Shown here piece by piece: positions 10,201-16,996 of a stretch of 64,000 nucleotides of DNA. The notes under the pieces were generated by a model, which saw only the letters and a program-made list of their open reading frames with translations, was not told where the DNA came from and did not search any database. Location: NCBI RefSeq assembly GCF_014773265.1, contig NZ_JACWMY010000001.1:1-64000 (forward strand). Direction: 5' to 3'. Source of the stretch: Mucilaginibacter pankratovii. Lineage in GTDB: Bacteria; Bacteroidota; Bacteroidia; Sphingobacteriales; Sphingobacteriaceae. Both the position numbers and the translations under genes were made by a program. Each line of letters opens with the position of its first letter. The stretch's first letter is position 1.

Positions 10201-10462
10201 TTTAGCCTGGAACAAAGGCGATAAGATCACCCTGTTTAAAACAGAGCCTGATATTTTATCAACCACACCAATTACCGACCCAACTACCGGGCAAACCACC
10301 ACCTATTACACGGTATCGCGTGTGCCGGCCTTTAGCGCGGGTATATCATTAAGGATAAACGTATTTGGTGCATTTGTATTAGAGCCATACTATGCCTTCC
10401 CTTTCAACCGCAAAGATGTTAAAAAGCCGGTGTTCGGTTTCAACTTTACACCAGGATGGTAG
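7289..10462 (+). CDS. Metallopeptidase-like / beta-propeller / Omp85-type beta-barrel fusion protein
   Basis: 1057 aa with a signal peptide ending near residue 30 (LLFSPQAKAQ). Residues 30-280 form a peptidase-MA-like domain with HELVH at 144-148 and a downstream VEGMAEY that could provide the third zinc ligand. Residues about 290-590 hold repeated WSPDGK/FSRDGKKI blades of a TolB/PD40-type propeller. The C-terminal 400 residues are amphipathic strands rich in aromatic residues, with SYPWLVRGYD, and end in GFNFTPGW, as in Omp85/surface-antigen barrels. It is probably an outer-membrane protein with a periplasmic zinc-peptidase-like head. The exact role is unknown. A strong terminator follows. 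Confidence 0.75.
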   Translation: MNKRYSFSIKLPFVLFLLAAALLFSPQAKAQYFGQNKVRYKKLDFKVYKTPHFEIYYYIKNDSMMKRFAQEAELWYTLHQQVFRDTFAKPNPIILYANHPDFQQTTAIDGEISVGTGGITEGLKNRVVMPVMETNQTTRHVLGHELVHAFQYHMLLGRDSSNFENIGNIPLWMVEGMAEYLSLGKKDAYTAMWMRDAYLNHDIPTVEALTNGNKYFPYRYGEAFWSFLGSTYGDTIIVPFFKNTARFGLQYGIRRTFGYDDKTLSRLWKNSIENTYKPFLKDTVQKPVGLKVIDDKIGGDMTVAPSVSPDGRYIAFLSSKNLFSIDLYLSDARTGRIIKRLTSKTANSHVDEFNFIESAGAWSPDSKKFAFSVFSKGRNRMLVVAVPDGTVLNDVSMGKAEQFGNLTWSPDGKNVAFQALSEGQGDLYLYNFDSKTVKQLTNDKYSDYQPNFSRDGKKIIYSSDRGTYDQVLSQEITFNLAELDIATGKITDIKIFNHANNLNPLYSADGTQVYFLSNRDGFRNLYRYTLASGKVEQMTDLFTGICGITEFSPALSISANDDIIYSYYRSQKYTIYNAKASEFTPLVVDGGATNFDVAMLPPTRAVGVDLINANLNNFLAYPKLHSDSIRSVAYKPKFKLDALASNGVGAQIGTYGTGLSSGIVGVFSDILGRNQIYASASVNGEVYDFGAQGIYINQEGRWNWGFGLSHIPYQFGNYGITATTIDYQGQQTNVLDQHTDIIRIFQDAVQGFVQYPISKQLRYEIGASAARSSFRIDRYSTYILPFTDATGTYYQPIDFKKHKITREQYLAETGYDYRPFSTYTIGTSLTGDDSYFGIAAPLGGYRFKLGMDYNFGTYKYYSPNIDLRKYVRIQPVTFAARFYGTGRFGDDATNFYPLSVSYPWLVRGYDLYSDNVTTTTNTSLWNSNQLNGSRIAVANFEIRLPFTGPEKLSVIPSKFLFSDLNLFFDAGLAWNKGDKITLFKTEPDILSTTPITDPTTGQTTTYYTVSRVPAFSAGISLRINVFGAFVLEPYYAFPFNRKDVKKPVFGFNFTPGW

Positions 10463-10533
10463 TAGGATAGATTTGAGACTATAAGCAGCATTAATCCAGA
10501 AACCTGTTGGCAAGCAGGTTTTATACAGAATTT

Positions 10534-10570
10534 AAAGGATCAGGGCGTAAAATGCTTTGATCCTTTTTAT
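10534..10570 (+). terminator. Intrinsic terminator after the 7289-10462 gene
   Basis: A stem AAAGGATCA (10534-10542) pairs perfectly with TGATCCTTT (10558-10566) and runs into a T-rich tract. Confidence 0.7.
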
Positions 10571-10709
10571 TTTAAGAAAAACACAAAAAAGCCTGTAAGG
10601 AACGCTTTGTTATTACGACCAAGAGATGACAATCGCTTTGGCACTATATTTCGTAGATTACGTTAACATAGTACTATTAAACAGCTTAACAGCATCAGAA
10701 AACATAACA

Positions 10710-11198
10710 ATGAAAAAATCGATCTTAGCGATACTGATAGTAAGTATATTCGGCATCATCAGTTGCCAAAACATCAACGGGCAAACCAAGAAACAACAGG
10801 CAAACCGCCCAAAAAGCAAACCGGCGGCAGAATGGAAAAAAGTATTAACGCCAAACCAATACCATATTATGGTAGAGAGCGGCACCGAGCCGCCTTATAA
10901 GAACGATTATTACGATAACCACGAAAAAGGGGTTTACGTAAGTGCCGCTACCGGCGATGTATTATTTAGCTCTGCCGATAAATTCGACAGCGGAACCGGC
11001 TGGCCAAGCTTTGTAAAAGCAGTGGATGCAGGTAAAGTTGAAATTGTAACCGATAACAGCTACGGCATGAGCCGCGACGAGGTTATCGAAAAAAGTACCG
11101 GGCTGCACCTGGGCCATGTGTTTGACGACGGCCCTGCAGACCGTGGCGGCAAACGTTTTTGCATGAATTCGGGTGCCTTAAAATTCATTAAAAAGTAA
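10710..11198 (+). CDS. msrB: Peptide-methionine (R)-S-oxide reductase, lipoprotein form
   Basis: The ATG at 10710 is chosen because it opens directly into a lipoprotein signal (MKKSILAILIVSIFGIISC, lipobox Cys at residue 19); an upstream in-frame start would bury it. The product is 162 aa. MsrB signatures follow: SGTGWPSF, GLHLGHVFDDGP and the catalytic GGKRFCMNSGALKF. MsrB reduces methionine-R-sulfoxide in oxidised proteins. Two points are notable: the lipobox predicts envelope attachment, and the two CxxC zinc pairs common in MsrB are missing. The 3' end overlaps the convergent gene by 11 bp. Confidence 0.9.
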   Translation: MKKSILAILIVSIFGIISCQNINGQTKKQQANRPKSKPAAEWKKVLTPNQYHIMVESGTEPPYKNDYYDNHEKGVYVSAATGDVLFSSADKFDSGTGWPSFVKAVDAGKVEIVTDNSYGMSRDEVIEKSTGLHLGHVFDDGPADRGGKRFCMNSGALKFIKK

Positions 11199-11553
11199 CA
11201 GCCCTGCGCGCAGGTTGTATAGAAGGCCGTCCGGCAAAAACGGATGGCCTTATTTTTTGGCTGCTTTCGTAGTTCAATCCTATAGTAAGGTCAACCCAAT
11301 CCGGGTTAACCGGGCGTATCATTTTTTCTTTTTGCGGGCGGGTAAAGGTGCTTACCTGTTTAAAGCGCTCCATGGCCTGCTCCTCTGTATTTATCTCTTC
11401 AAAATAAACCAGGCGGTTTAACTGCTGCGCGCTATCGAAAAATAACGTTGGCATTTCGCCGTAAAATTTTAGCGTTTTTAACAGGTCTGTGCACATGCCT
11501 ACATGTAAATTTTTCCTGTTCCTGTCGGTGATGATATAAACGAACCTCTTCAT
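11188..11553 (-). CDS. GIY-YIG-like nuclease-superfamily protein
   Basis: 121 aa. The N-terminus FVYIITDRNRKNLHVGMCTDLLKTLKFY follows the spacing of the GIY-YIG fold (a degenerate V-Y-I...H-V-G in place of GIY...YIG), and an acidic stretch FEEINTEEQAMERFKQ follows where the family has its conserved Glu. Small orphan GIY-YIG proteins of this kind are frequent in Bacteroidota; their substrates are unknown. The replacement of the second motif tyrosine by histidine leaves nuclease activity uncertain. The gene is convergent with msrB and overlaps its end by 11 bp. Confidence 0.65.
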   Translation of the reverse strand: MKRFVYIITDRNRKNLHVGMCTDLLKTLKFYGEMPTLFFDSAQQLNRLVYFEEINTEEQAMERFKQVSTFTRPQKEKMIRPVNPDWVDLTIGLNYESSQKIRPSVFAGRPSIQPARRAVTF

Positions 11554-11565
11554 TTGATAAAAAAA

Positions 11566-11596
11566 TTTGCCGGTTAAAAAATAATTACTAACTTTA
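11566..11596 (+). promoter_or_regulatory. Promoter of the XRE-S24 regulator gene
   Basis: TTTG (11566-11569), a 19-nt spacer and TAACTTTA (11589-11596) match TTTG / TAnnTTTR. The predicted transcript start near 11600 lies after the upstream in-frame ATG at 11596, which supports the start codon at 11638. Confidence 0.6.
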
Positions 11597-11614
11597 TGAG
11601 CATAAAATTACTAA
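11583..11614 (+). promoter_or_regulatory. Direct repeat overlapping the promoter, possible operator
   Basis: AATTACTAA occurs at 11583-11591 and again at 11606-11614, 23 bp apart (about two helical turns). The two copies flank the -7 box, a natural position for autorepression by the repressor-like protein encoded downstream. Confidence 0.35.
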
Positions 11615-11637
11615 TAAATTTAGCAATTCCAAATTTT

Positions 11638-12411
11638 ATGGCAAATATTTCACAAAATATTAAGTTTTTACGCAAAAAGAAGGGGTTAACCCAACAACAG
11701 TTTGCAGATCAGGTAGGTATAAAACGTTCATTAGTAGGCGCATACGAAGAAGAGCGTGCGGAGCCCAAATATGAGCTACTAAAAACTTTAGCATTGTTTT
11801 TTGATGTATCAATTGATGATTTTATCAACGAAACAATTGATGAGAAGTGGGCACCCAAGCCAAAAGGTAACCCGGCCAACCTGCGCGTACTTAGTATTTC
11901 GGTAGATAAAGAAGATAACGAGAACATAGAATTGGTGCCTACAAAGGCCGCTGCCGGCTATTTAAACGGCTACGCCGATACCGAATATGTGGCCGCTTTG
12001 CCAAAATTGTACCTGCCCATGTTTAAGCAAGGCACATTCCGCGGTTTCGAGATCAAAGGCGATTCGATGCTGCCGCTGCAATCGGGCACTATCATCATAG
12101 GCGAATACCAGGAAAACTGGGCCGACGTAAAAGCAGGCGAAACCTACGTTATTGTATCAAAAAGCGATGGCGTGGTTTACAAACGTGCCGGTAATAAATT
12201 TAAAGAGAATAAAAAATTAAAGCTGATATCTGATAACCCCGTTTACGAACCCTACGATATCAACGGCGAAGACGTATTAGAGATATGGAAAGCCAAAGCA
12301 TATATCTCTACCCACATGCCAATGCCAACTCCCGAGCCTACCATGGAAAGCCTCACCACCATGATGGCCCAGATGCAGCGCTCCATAGCCGGGTTGAAGG
12401 GAAGTAATTAA
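11638..12411 (+). CDS. LexA/CI-like XRE regulator with S24 peptidase domain
   Basis: 257 aa from the ATG at 11638. The N-terminal helix-turn-helix is clear (NIKFLRKKKGLTQQQFADQ, then GIKRSLVGAYEEERAEPKY). The C-terminal half has the S24 fold: IKGDSMLPLQSG carries the nucleophile Ser and VVYKRAGNKF the general-base Lys. A possible autocleavage site AAAGYL lies in the linker. Such proteins repress transcription and can inactivate themselves when RecA filaments form on damaged DNA. No phage genes surround it. A hairpin terminator follows directly. Confidence 0.85.
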   Translation: MANISQNIKFLRKKKGLTQQQFADQVGIKRSLVGAYEEERAEPKYELLKTLALFFDVSIDDFINETIDEKWAPKPKGNPANLRVLSISVDKEDNENIELVPTKAAAGYLNGYADTEYVAALPKLYLPMFKQGTFRGFEIKGDSMLPLQSGTIIIGEYQENWADVKAGETYVIVSKSDGVVYKRAGNKFKENKKLKLISDNPVYEPYDINGEDVLEIWKAKAYISTHMPMPTPEPTMESLTTMMAQMQRSIAGLKGSN

Positions 12412-12427
12412 GTTTAGGAAAAAGTTG

Positions 12428-12462
12428 AAAGGTTGGAACGTTGTAAGGTTCCAACCTTTTTC
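12428..12462 (+). terminator. Intrinsic terminator after the XRE-S24 gene
   Basis: AAAGGTTGGAAC (12428-12439) pairs perfectly with GTTCCAACCTTT (12448-12459) and is followed by T residues. The stem belongs to a repeat family also seen near 12513-12540 and 51343-51429. Confidence 0.7.
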
Positions 12463-12639
12463 AATATAAGGCCTTACTGTACATCATTGTCTCCACACCT
12501 TTTACAATTCCTCCTAACGTCCAACCTTCCAACTTTAAAACACCTCCTCCCCGAAGCAACAATTAAGTTACACACCTTTTCGTTAAACTATTGGTTACTA
12601 TCTTTATCAAAACATCAATTAAAAACTAAAAATTTAAAA

Positions 12640-13002
12640 ATGAAAAAAATTATGTTGATCTGCTGCTTCCTGATTGGGATTGCAACAGTAAGCCGCGCAC
12701 AGGGTGGTGGTATGAGAATGACAGCGGCCGACAGGGTTAAAGCGATGAAAGAATCGTTAAAATTAACCGACGACCAGGTGACTAAAATCACCGCCGTTTA
12801 CGAAGCGCAAACCAAACAGATGGATAGCTTGCGTACCGCAGGTGCCGATAGGTCTACATTCCGCCCGCTGATGCAGGCTACTAACGATAAGGTGAAAGCT
12901 TTGTTAACAGCTGAGCAAGCTGCTGCATGGCAGAAAGAAATGGACGAAAGACGCGCCCGCATGCAAAACGGCGGTGGCGGCGGTGCCCCACCTCAGAAAT
13001 AA
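12640..13002 (+). CDS. Small secreted Spy/LTxxQ-like protein
   Basis: 120 aa from the ATG at 12640, where a clean signal peptide begins (MKKIMLICCFLIGIATVSRAQ); a longer frame upstream is AT-rich leader. The mature part is helical and charged: ADRVKAMKESLKLTDDQVTKI, then ALLTAEQAAAWQKEMDERRAR. The LTDDQ and LTAEQ elements resemble the LTxxQ repeats of periplasmic Spy/CpxP-type proteins. It ends in a Gly/Pro-rich tail. A chaperone-like or envelope-stress role is possible but not shown by sequence. It is flanked by terminators, so it is probably monocistronic. Confidence 0.65.
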   Translation: MKKIMLICCFLIGIATVSRAQGGGMRMTAADRVKAMKESLKLTDDQVTKITAVYEAQTKQMDSLRTAGADRSTFRPLMQATNDKVKALLTAEQAAAWQKEMDERRARMQNGGGGGAPPQK

Positions 13003-13022
13003 TTTTTTTGTAGAAAAATAAA

Positions 13023-13049
13023 AGAAGCGGCGATGGGCCGCTTTTTTTA
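13023..13049 (+). terminator. Intrinsic terminator after the small secreted protein gene
   Basis: AAGCGGC (13025-13031) pairs with GCCGCTT (13037-13043), followed by a run of T. Confidence 0.75.
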
Positions 13050-13073
13050 TTTTAGCCGAAATTTAAACGGGAA

Positions 13074-14201
13074 TTGGGATCAGCAGAAATATTTATCATA
13101 AACAGGCTGGACGACAGGAAAACTGCGGGCATTTACCGTTCACTAAAGTCGGAAAACACCCTGGTTGACTTCTGCAGCAACGATTACCTTGGCTTTGCCC
13201 GCTCGGCAGCATTTAAAACCAGCATCGCCAATGAAATAGCCCGTTACCCCGATAGTTTAAATGGTTCTACGGGTTCGCGCCTGCTATCGGGCAATTTGCG
13301 GTATGCCGAAGAATTGGAGCAGCAAATAGCGCAATTTCACCAGGCCGAAGCAGGGTTGATCTTTAATTCGGGCTATGATGCCAACGTGGGTTTATTCTCC
13401 TCCCTCCCGCAAAAAGGTGATACCATTATTTGCGACGAGCTGATACATGCCTCTATTATCGACGGTGCGCGATTAAGCCACGCCAACCGCTATACTTTTA
13501 AGCATAACAACCTGAAGAGCCTGGAGGGCAAGCTAAAGCAGGCTAAAGGCAATTGCTATGTAGTGATAGAAAGCGTATACTCCATGGATGGCGACACCCC
13601 TCCTATTTTGGCAATATTACAGTTAGCGGAGCAATACGGCGCAAATTTAATAGTGGATGAAGCCCATGCGGTTGGCCTATGCCCCGCGGGACTGATCCCC
13701 GGGTTAGGTTTGCAAAACAGGGTCTTCGCGCGTATCGTTACCTTCGGCAAGGCTTTGGGATGCCATGGGGCTATAGTTTTAGGCAGCAGCTTACTGCGCC
13801 AATACCTCATTAACTTTGCCCGATCGTTCGTTTATACTACAGCGGCATCCTTTCACCAACTGGCATCGGTAAAAATGGCTTATGAGCTATTGGCTAATAC
13901 CGAACAAGAAATAACGGCGCTGCATCAAAATATAGCCCTTTTTAAACAGGGTGTTACACCGAATAACCACTTCCCTTTGCTTAAAAGCGATAGTGCCGTA
14001 CAATGCCTGGTGTTAAACAGTAACCAAAAAGCCAAACAAGCTGCGCAGCTTTTACAGGAAGCCGGACTGGATGTTCGCCCGATATTGAGCCCTACGGTGG
14101 CAGTAGGTACCGAACGCATCCGTATATGCCTGCATGCATTCAACAGCGCGCAGGAGATCGGCCTGCTTACTTCAACCCTAAACACCATCATTCATGCTTA
14201 A
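13074..14201 (+). CDS. bioF: 8-amino-7-oxononanoate synthase-like PLP enzyme (biotin synthesis)
   Basis: 375 aa beginning at a TTG codon; an in-frame stop 21 nt upstream leaves no ATG, and sequence similarity to the family starts at once (FCSNDYLGFA, GSTGSRLLSGN). The PLP lysine lies in IVTFGKALGCHGA, with the cofactor Asp motif IVDEAHAVGL upstream. Alpha-oxoamine synthases condense an amino acid with an acyl-CoA; BioF uses alanine and pimeloyl-ACP/CoA. The 8-bp overlap with bioD supports biotin synthesis over the related 2-amino-3-ketobutyrate ligase. bioA, bioB and bioC are not in the window. Confidence 0.85.
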   Translation: MGSAEIFIINRLDDRKTAGIYRSLKSENTLVDFCSNDYLGFARSAAFKTSIANEIARYPDSLNGSTGSRLLSGNLRYAEELEQQIAQFHQAEAGLIFNSGYDANVGLFSSLPQKGDTIICDELIHASIIDGARLSHANRYTFKHNNLKSLEGKLKQAKGNCYVVIESVYSMDGDTPPILAILQLAEQYGANLIVDEAHAVGLCPAGLIPGLGLQNRVFARIVTFGKALGCHGAIVLGSSLLRQYLINFARSFVYTTAASFHQLASVKMAYELLANTEQEITALHQNIALFKQGVTPNNHFPLLKSDSAVQCLVLNSNQKAKQAAQLLQEAGLDVRPILSPTVAVGTERIRICLHAFNSAQEIGLLTSTLNTIIHA

Positions 14202-14808
14202 TAAACCTTTATTTATAACCGGCATTGGTACCGGCATCGGCAAAACGCTGGTAGCCGCTATTGTGGTAGAAAAGCTGAAAGCCGATTACTGGAAACCCAT
14301 CCAATCCGGCGACCTGGATAACTCCGATACGATGAAGGTGCAAAGCCTGGTATCAAATACCAAAACCGTTTTTCATTGGGAATCATATCGCCTGAAGCAG
14401 CCCTATTCGCCCCATAAATCGGCAAAGCTGGATGGTATCGTGATTGATGAACATTCCATCATTACCCCAAAAACCAATAACCAACTCATCATTGAAGGCG
14501 CGGGCGGGTTAATGGTACCGCTTAATGATCACTTCCTAATGATCGATCTAATAAGGCAGTTGGATGCCGAAGTGATACTGGTATCGCAAAACTATCTGGG
14601 TAGCATCAACCACACGCTGTTATCCGCAGAGGTGCTGAAACAACGCGGTATCCCAATAAAGGGTATAATTTTTAATGGCGATACGGAAGCTTCATCGGAA
14701 GAATATATTCTGAATTACACCCAAATCCCCCTATTGGGCCGGGTACCCGTTTTAGCGGAAATTACGCCGCTAAGCGTTGCTGAGGCTGGCGGATACCTCA
14801 GTTTCTAA
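14194..14808 (+). CDS. bioD: Dethiobiotin synthetase
   Basis: 204 aa. The N-terminus has the P-loop form typical of BioD, FITGIGTGIGKTLVA, followed by YWKPIQSG, where the Lys contacts the carbamate/phosphate, and IIEGAGGLMVPL in the middle. The enzyme forms the ureido ring from 7,8-diaminononanoate, CO2 and ATP in the cytoplasm. It overlaps the upstream bioF-like gene by 8 bp, indicating translational coupling, and its 3' end overlaps the convergent fatty acid hydroxylase gene by 39 bp. Confidence 0.9.
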   Translation: MLNKPLFITGIGTGIGKTLVAAIVVEKLKADYWKPIQSGDLDNSDTMKVQSLVSNTKTVFHWESYRLKQPYSPHKSAKLDGIVIDEHSIITPKTNNQLIIEGAGGLMVPLNDHFLMIDLIRQLDAEVILVSQNYLGSINHTLLSAEVLKQRGIPIKGIIFNGDTEASSEEYILNYTQIPLLGRVPVLAEITPLSVAEAGGYLSF

Positions 14809-15603
14809 GGTTTCAGGCTTAGTTGTCTTAGCCGGCTTTTTCCCGAAACGGCTTTCCTGCAGGCGGTCGTATTCCTTTACATAATCGGGGTGTTCGGTGC
14901 CCATCAGCCTGTCCCACACCCTAAAGTACAAACCATAATTGCCCCGGAATTTACTGTGATGAATATTATGGTGCACCGAGGTATTAATGACTTGGAATAA
15001 AAAGGAACCTCTTAACCATTTCGGCGCTACCTCGTACCCCAGGTGCCCGTAAACGTTAATTACAAAGCCAACTATAGTAAACCAAACTACCACAATGGGA
15101 TGGATCGGCATGATCATCACGATGACCAGCAGCACAGCCCCCTCGGCCCATGCCTCAAAAAAGTGGAAGGAATAGGATGCCCATGGCGAAGGATTGGTGC
15201 TTTTGTGATGCAGCACATGCGCATAATTAAACAGTTTTTTGTGGTGCAGCAGGCGATGCATCCAGTAAAAATAAGTATCGTGTATCACCAGGCTCAGCAC
15301 CAGGCTTACCGGCAGGTACCACGGCGGGAAATCAGTAAAAGAATCGTAGAGCTGCGTGTAATTTTTTAGCGGCGTATATAATATGACGTAAGCTATCACC
15401 GCAAAAACTGCTGAAGTTTGCATGGAATGCAATATCTCGCGCATAAAATCTTTAACGCTTGCATTGCGGTTTTGAATTTTGCCTTTAGCATACCATTTGG
15501 CTATCAGCTTGTAAAATAAAAAGAACGGCACGCCCGCCAGTATAAAATAGCGGATAGCCGTAATACTGAATATCGTTACCAGCGCCTGCAGCATTTTTTC
15601 CAT
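14770..15603 (-). CDS. Sterol desaturase/fatty acid hydroxylase family membrane protein
   Basis: 277 aa with four to five membrane segments and the histidine clusters of the di-iron hydroxylase family: HDTYFYWMHRLLHH, HVLHHKS and HHNIHHSKF. These ligate two irons and catalyse O2-dependent hydroxylation or desaturation of lipids in the membrane. The substrate is unknown; in Bacteroidota, candidates include carotenoids, sphingolipids or fatty acids. The end GKKPAKTTKPETLETEV is a soluble tail. The 3' end lies inside bioD on the other strand. Confidence 0.85.
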   Translation of the reverse strand: MEKMLQALVTIFSITAIRYFILAGVPFFLFYKLIAKWYAKGKIQNRNASVKDFMREILHSMQTSAVFAVIAYVILYTPLKNYTQLYDSFTDFPPWYLPVSLVLSLVIHDTYFYWMHRLLHHKKLFNYAHVLHHKSTNPSPWASYSFHFFEAWAEGAVLLVIVMIMPIHPIVVVWFTIVGFVINVYGHLGYEVAPKWLRGSFLFQVINTSVHHNIHHSKFRGNYGLYFRVWDRLMGTEHPDYVKEYDRLQESRFGKKPAKTTKPETLETEVSASLSNA

Positions 15604-15666
15604 GTCAACTTTATTAATATATCAAAGGTAGCGCTGGCCCAGCCCAAAAAAATTAACAAAAGATAA

Positions 15667-16260
15667 TTAACGCCTGCCCTGCGAAGAAATGCGCTTGCGG
15701 ATGCGGCTTAACGATACCGGGGTGATACCCAGCAACGTAGCCAGGTACTTATCGGGTACCCGGTTTACGATATTTGGCTTTTCGCGTACCAGCTGCAGGT
15801 AACGTTCCTCGGGAGATAAAAGCACAAACGACTCTACCCGGTCCATCGATTCGGCCAGCATGTTGCGCAAAAAAGTTGCTTGTGTAGAGGAGAGCCTTGG
15901 GTTATTATTCAGGATGGGGAGGGCTTTATTGTAGTCTACCTCCATTAACACGGTATCTTCCAGCGCCTGGTAAATAAAGCGCGAGGGGCGTTGATGGATA
16001 ATGGTATCGTGCGAGGCGATGAACTTGCCCTCCCATTGCAGCAGCAGGGTGAGGTCGTCGCCGTTTTCTCTTAAATGATAGGCGCGGATGAGCCCCTTGC
16101 GGATGTAGCCTAATTTTTGATGGGTGGCACCTTGTTCGATGTAGACATCGCCGGCCGCCAGTTTCTTAACATGCGCTATCTTTAAAATGTCAAAGATATC
16201 CTTTAAGTCGAGACCTTTAAAAACCGAGAGGTAAAAACTTATTTCTTCAGCATCCAGCAT
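15667..16260 (-). CDS. Crp/Fnr-family transcriptional regulator
   Basis: 197 aa. The N-terminal part is a cyclic-nucleotide-binding-like beta-roll (DVYIEQGATHQKLGYIRKGLIRAY). The C-terminus holds a winged helix with LATLLGITPVSLSRIRKRI as recognition segment. There is no Cys cluster, so an Fe-S oxygen sensor like FNR is unlikely. This short Bacteroidota type usually lacks the cAMP-binding Arg-Ser motif, and its ligand is unknown. It follows a secreted-protein gene by 14 bp and may form one operon with the two tandem paralogues upstream. Confidence 0.85.
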   Translation of the reverse strand: MLDAEEISFYLSVFKGLDLKDIFDILKIAHVKKLAAGDVYIEQGATHQKLGYIRKGLIRAYHLRENGDDLTLLLQWEGKFIASHDTIIHQRPSRFIYQALEDTVLMEVDYNKALPILNNNPRLSSTQATFLRNMLAESMDRVESFVLLSPEERYLQLVREKPNIVNRVPDKYLATLLGITPVSLSRIRKRISSQGRR

Positions 16261-16274
16261 ATTATCGGGCTGCC

Positions 16275-16949
16275 TTATAAAGTGTTGTAATAATCTACCA
16301 GTTTGCCCAATTGCCTGTCGTTTTTAAAATTGATATTATTAGCATTGATGTAACCTTCTAACTGGGCCTGTTTATCGCCCAGTACAGCCAGTATCGATTT
16401 TTTGTCGTTTTTAACGGACACGGCGTTACCATTATTCACCAGGTAATACTTTGTTTTATCGTTGAAACTTCGGGTCATTCCGGATGCGCCGATGTGTATA
16501 CTTTCGGTAATGAGTTTGCTTTGTTTTTTAATAAGCTGCACCTTGCCATCGCTCAATACCTCGAAAAAACCGGAAGGCGTGCTGCCTGCAATGCCCTGGT
16601 AACTGCGAAAAAGCCTTACAACCGGCCTATCTCCACTATTATCGTTAATTGTAAATTCTTCAACCGGCACAACAAAGGCCATTTCTTCGCCACTGGCGTT
16701 GTCTTTAAACGACAACATATCATTTACCAGGTTGTACCTCACCAGCATTTTATCTTTACTGCTTACGCCATTGGCAAGTTTAACACTACCCTGCTGCCAA
16801 TCTTCATATAAATACGGGGTACCTTTCAGTTCGGCGTAATCAAGCGTAGGTACGGGCCTGTAATCGCGGTGTTGCACAAATTGCGCATCAGCAGTGGTAA
16901 TAAATGCTGATAAGCTAAGCACGGTGAACAATAATTTGAGATGGGTCAT
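16275..16949 (-). CDS. Secreted hypothetical protein, paralogue A
   Basis: 224 aa with a signal peptide (LSLSAFITTADAQF). Nearly the whole length aligns by eye with the neighbouring gene at 16997-17674: shared stretches include WQQGSVKLANGVSSKDKM / WQQGMVKLANGVSSKDKM, GEEMAFVVPV and TQLGKLVDYYN-type ends. The two are a recent tandem duplication. No known domain is recognised; the strand-rich pattern suggests a periplasmic beta protein. It precedes the Crp/Fnr gene by 14 bp. Confidence 0.65.
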   Translation of the reverse strand: MTHLKLLFTVLSLSAFITTADAQFVQHRDYRPVPTLDYAELKGTPYLYEDWQQGSVKLANGVSSKDKMLVRYNLVNDMLSFKDNASGEEMAFVVPVEEFTINDNSGDRPVVRLFRSYQGIAGSTPSGFFEVLSDGKVQLIKKQSKLITESIHIGASGMTRSFNDKTKYYLVNNGNAVSVKNDKKSILAVLGDKQAQLEGYINANNINFKNDRQLGKLVDYYNTL

Positions 16950-16996
16950 GACGGAAATGATATTAAATATTCAGTTAAAAAAAGAAAAGCACAGCT

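Noticed and set aside
11566..12411. Prophage repressor
   Set aside because: No integrase, structural or lysis genes occur within 10 kb on either side; the neighbours are housekeeping genes.
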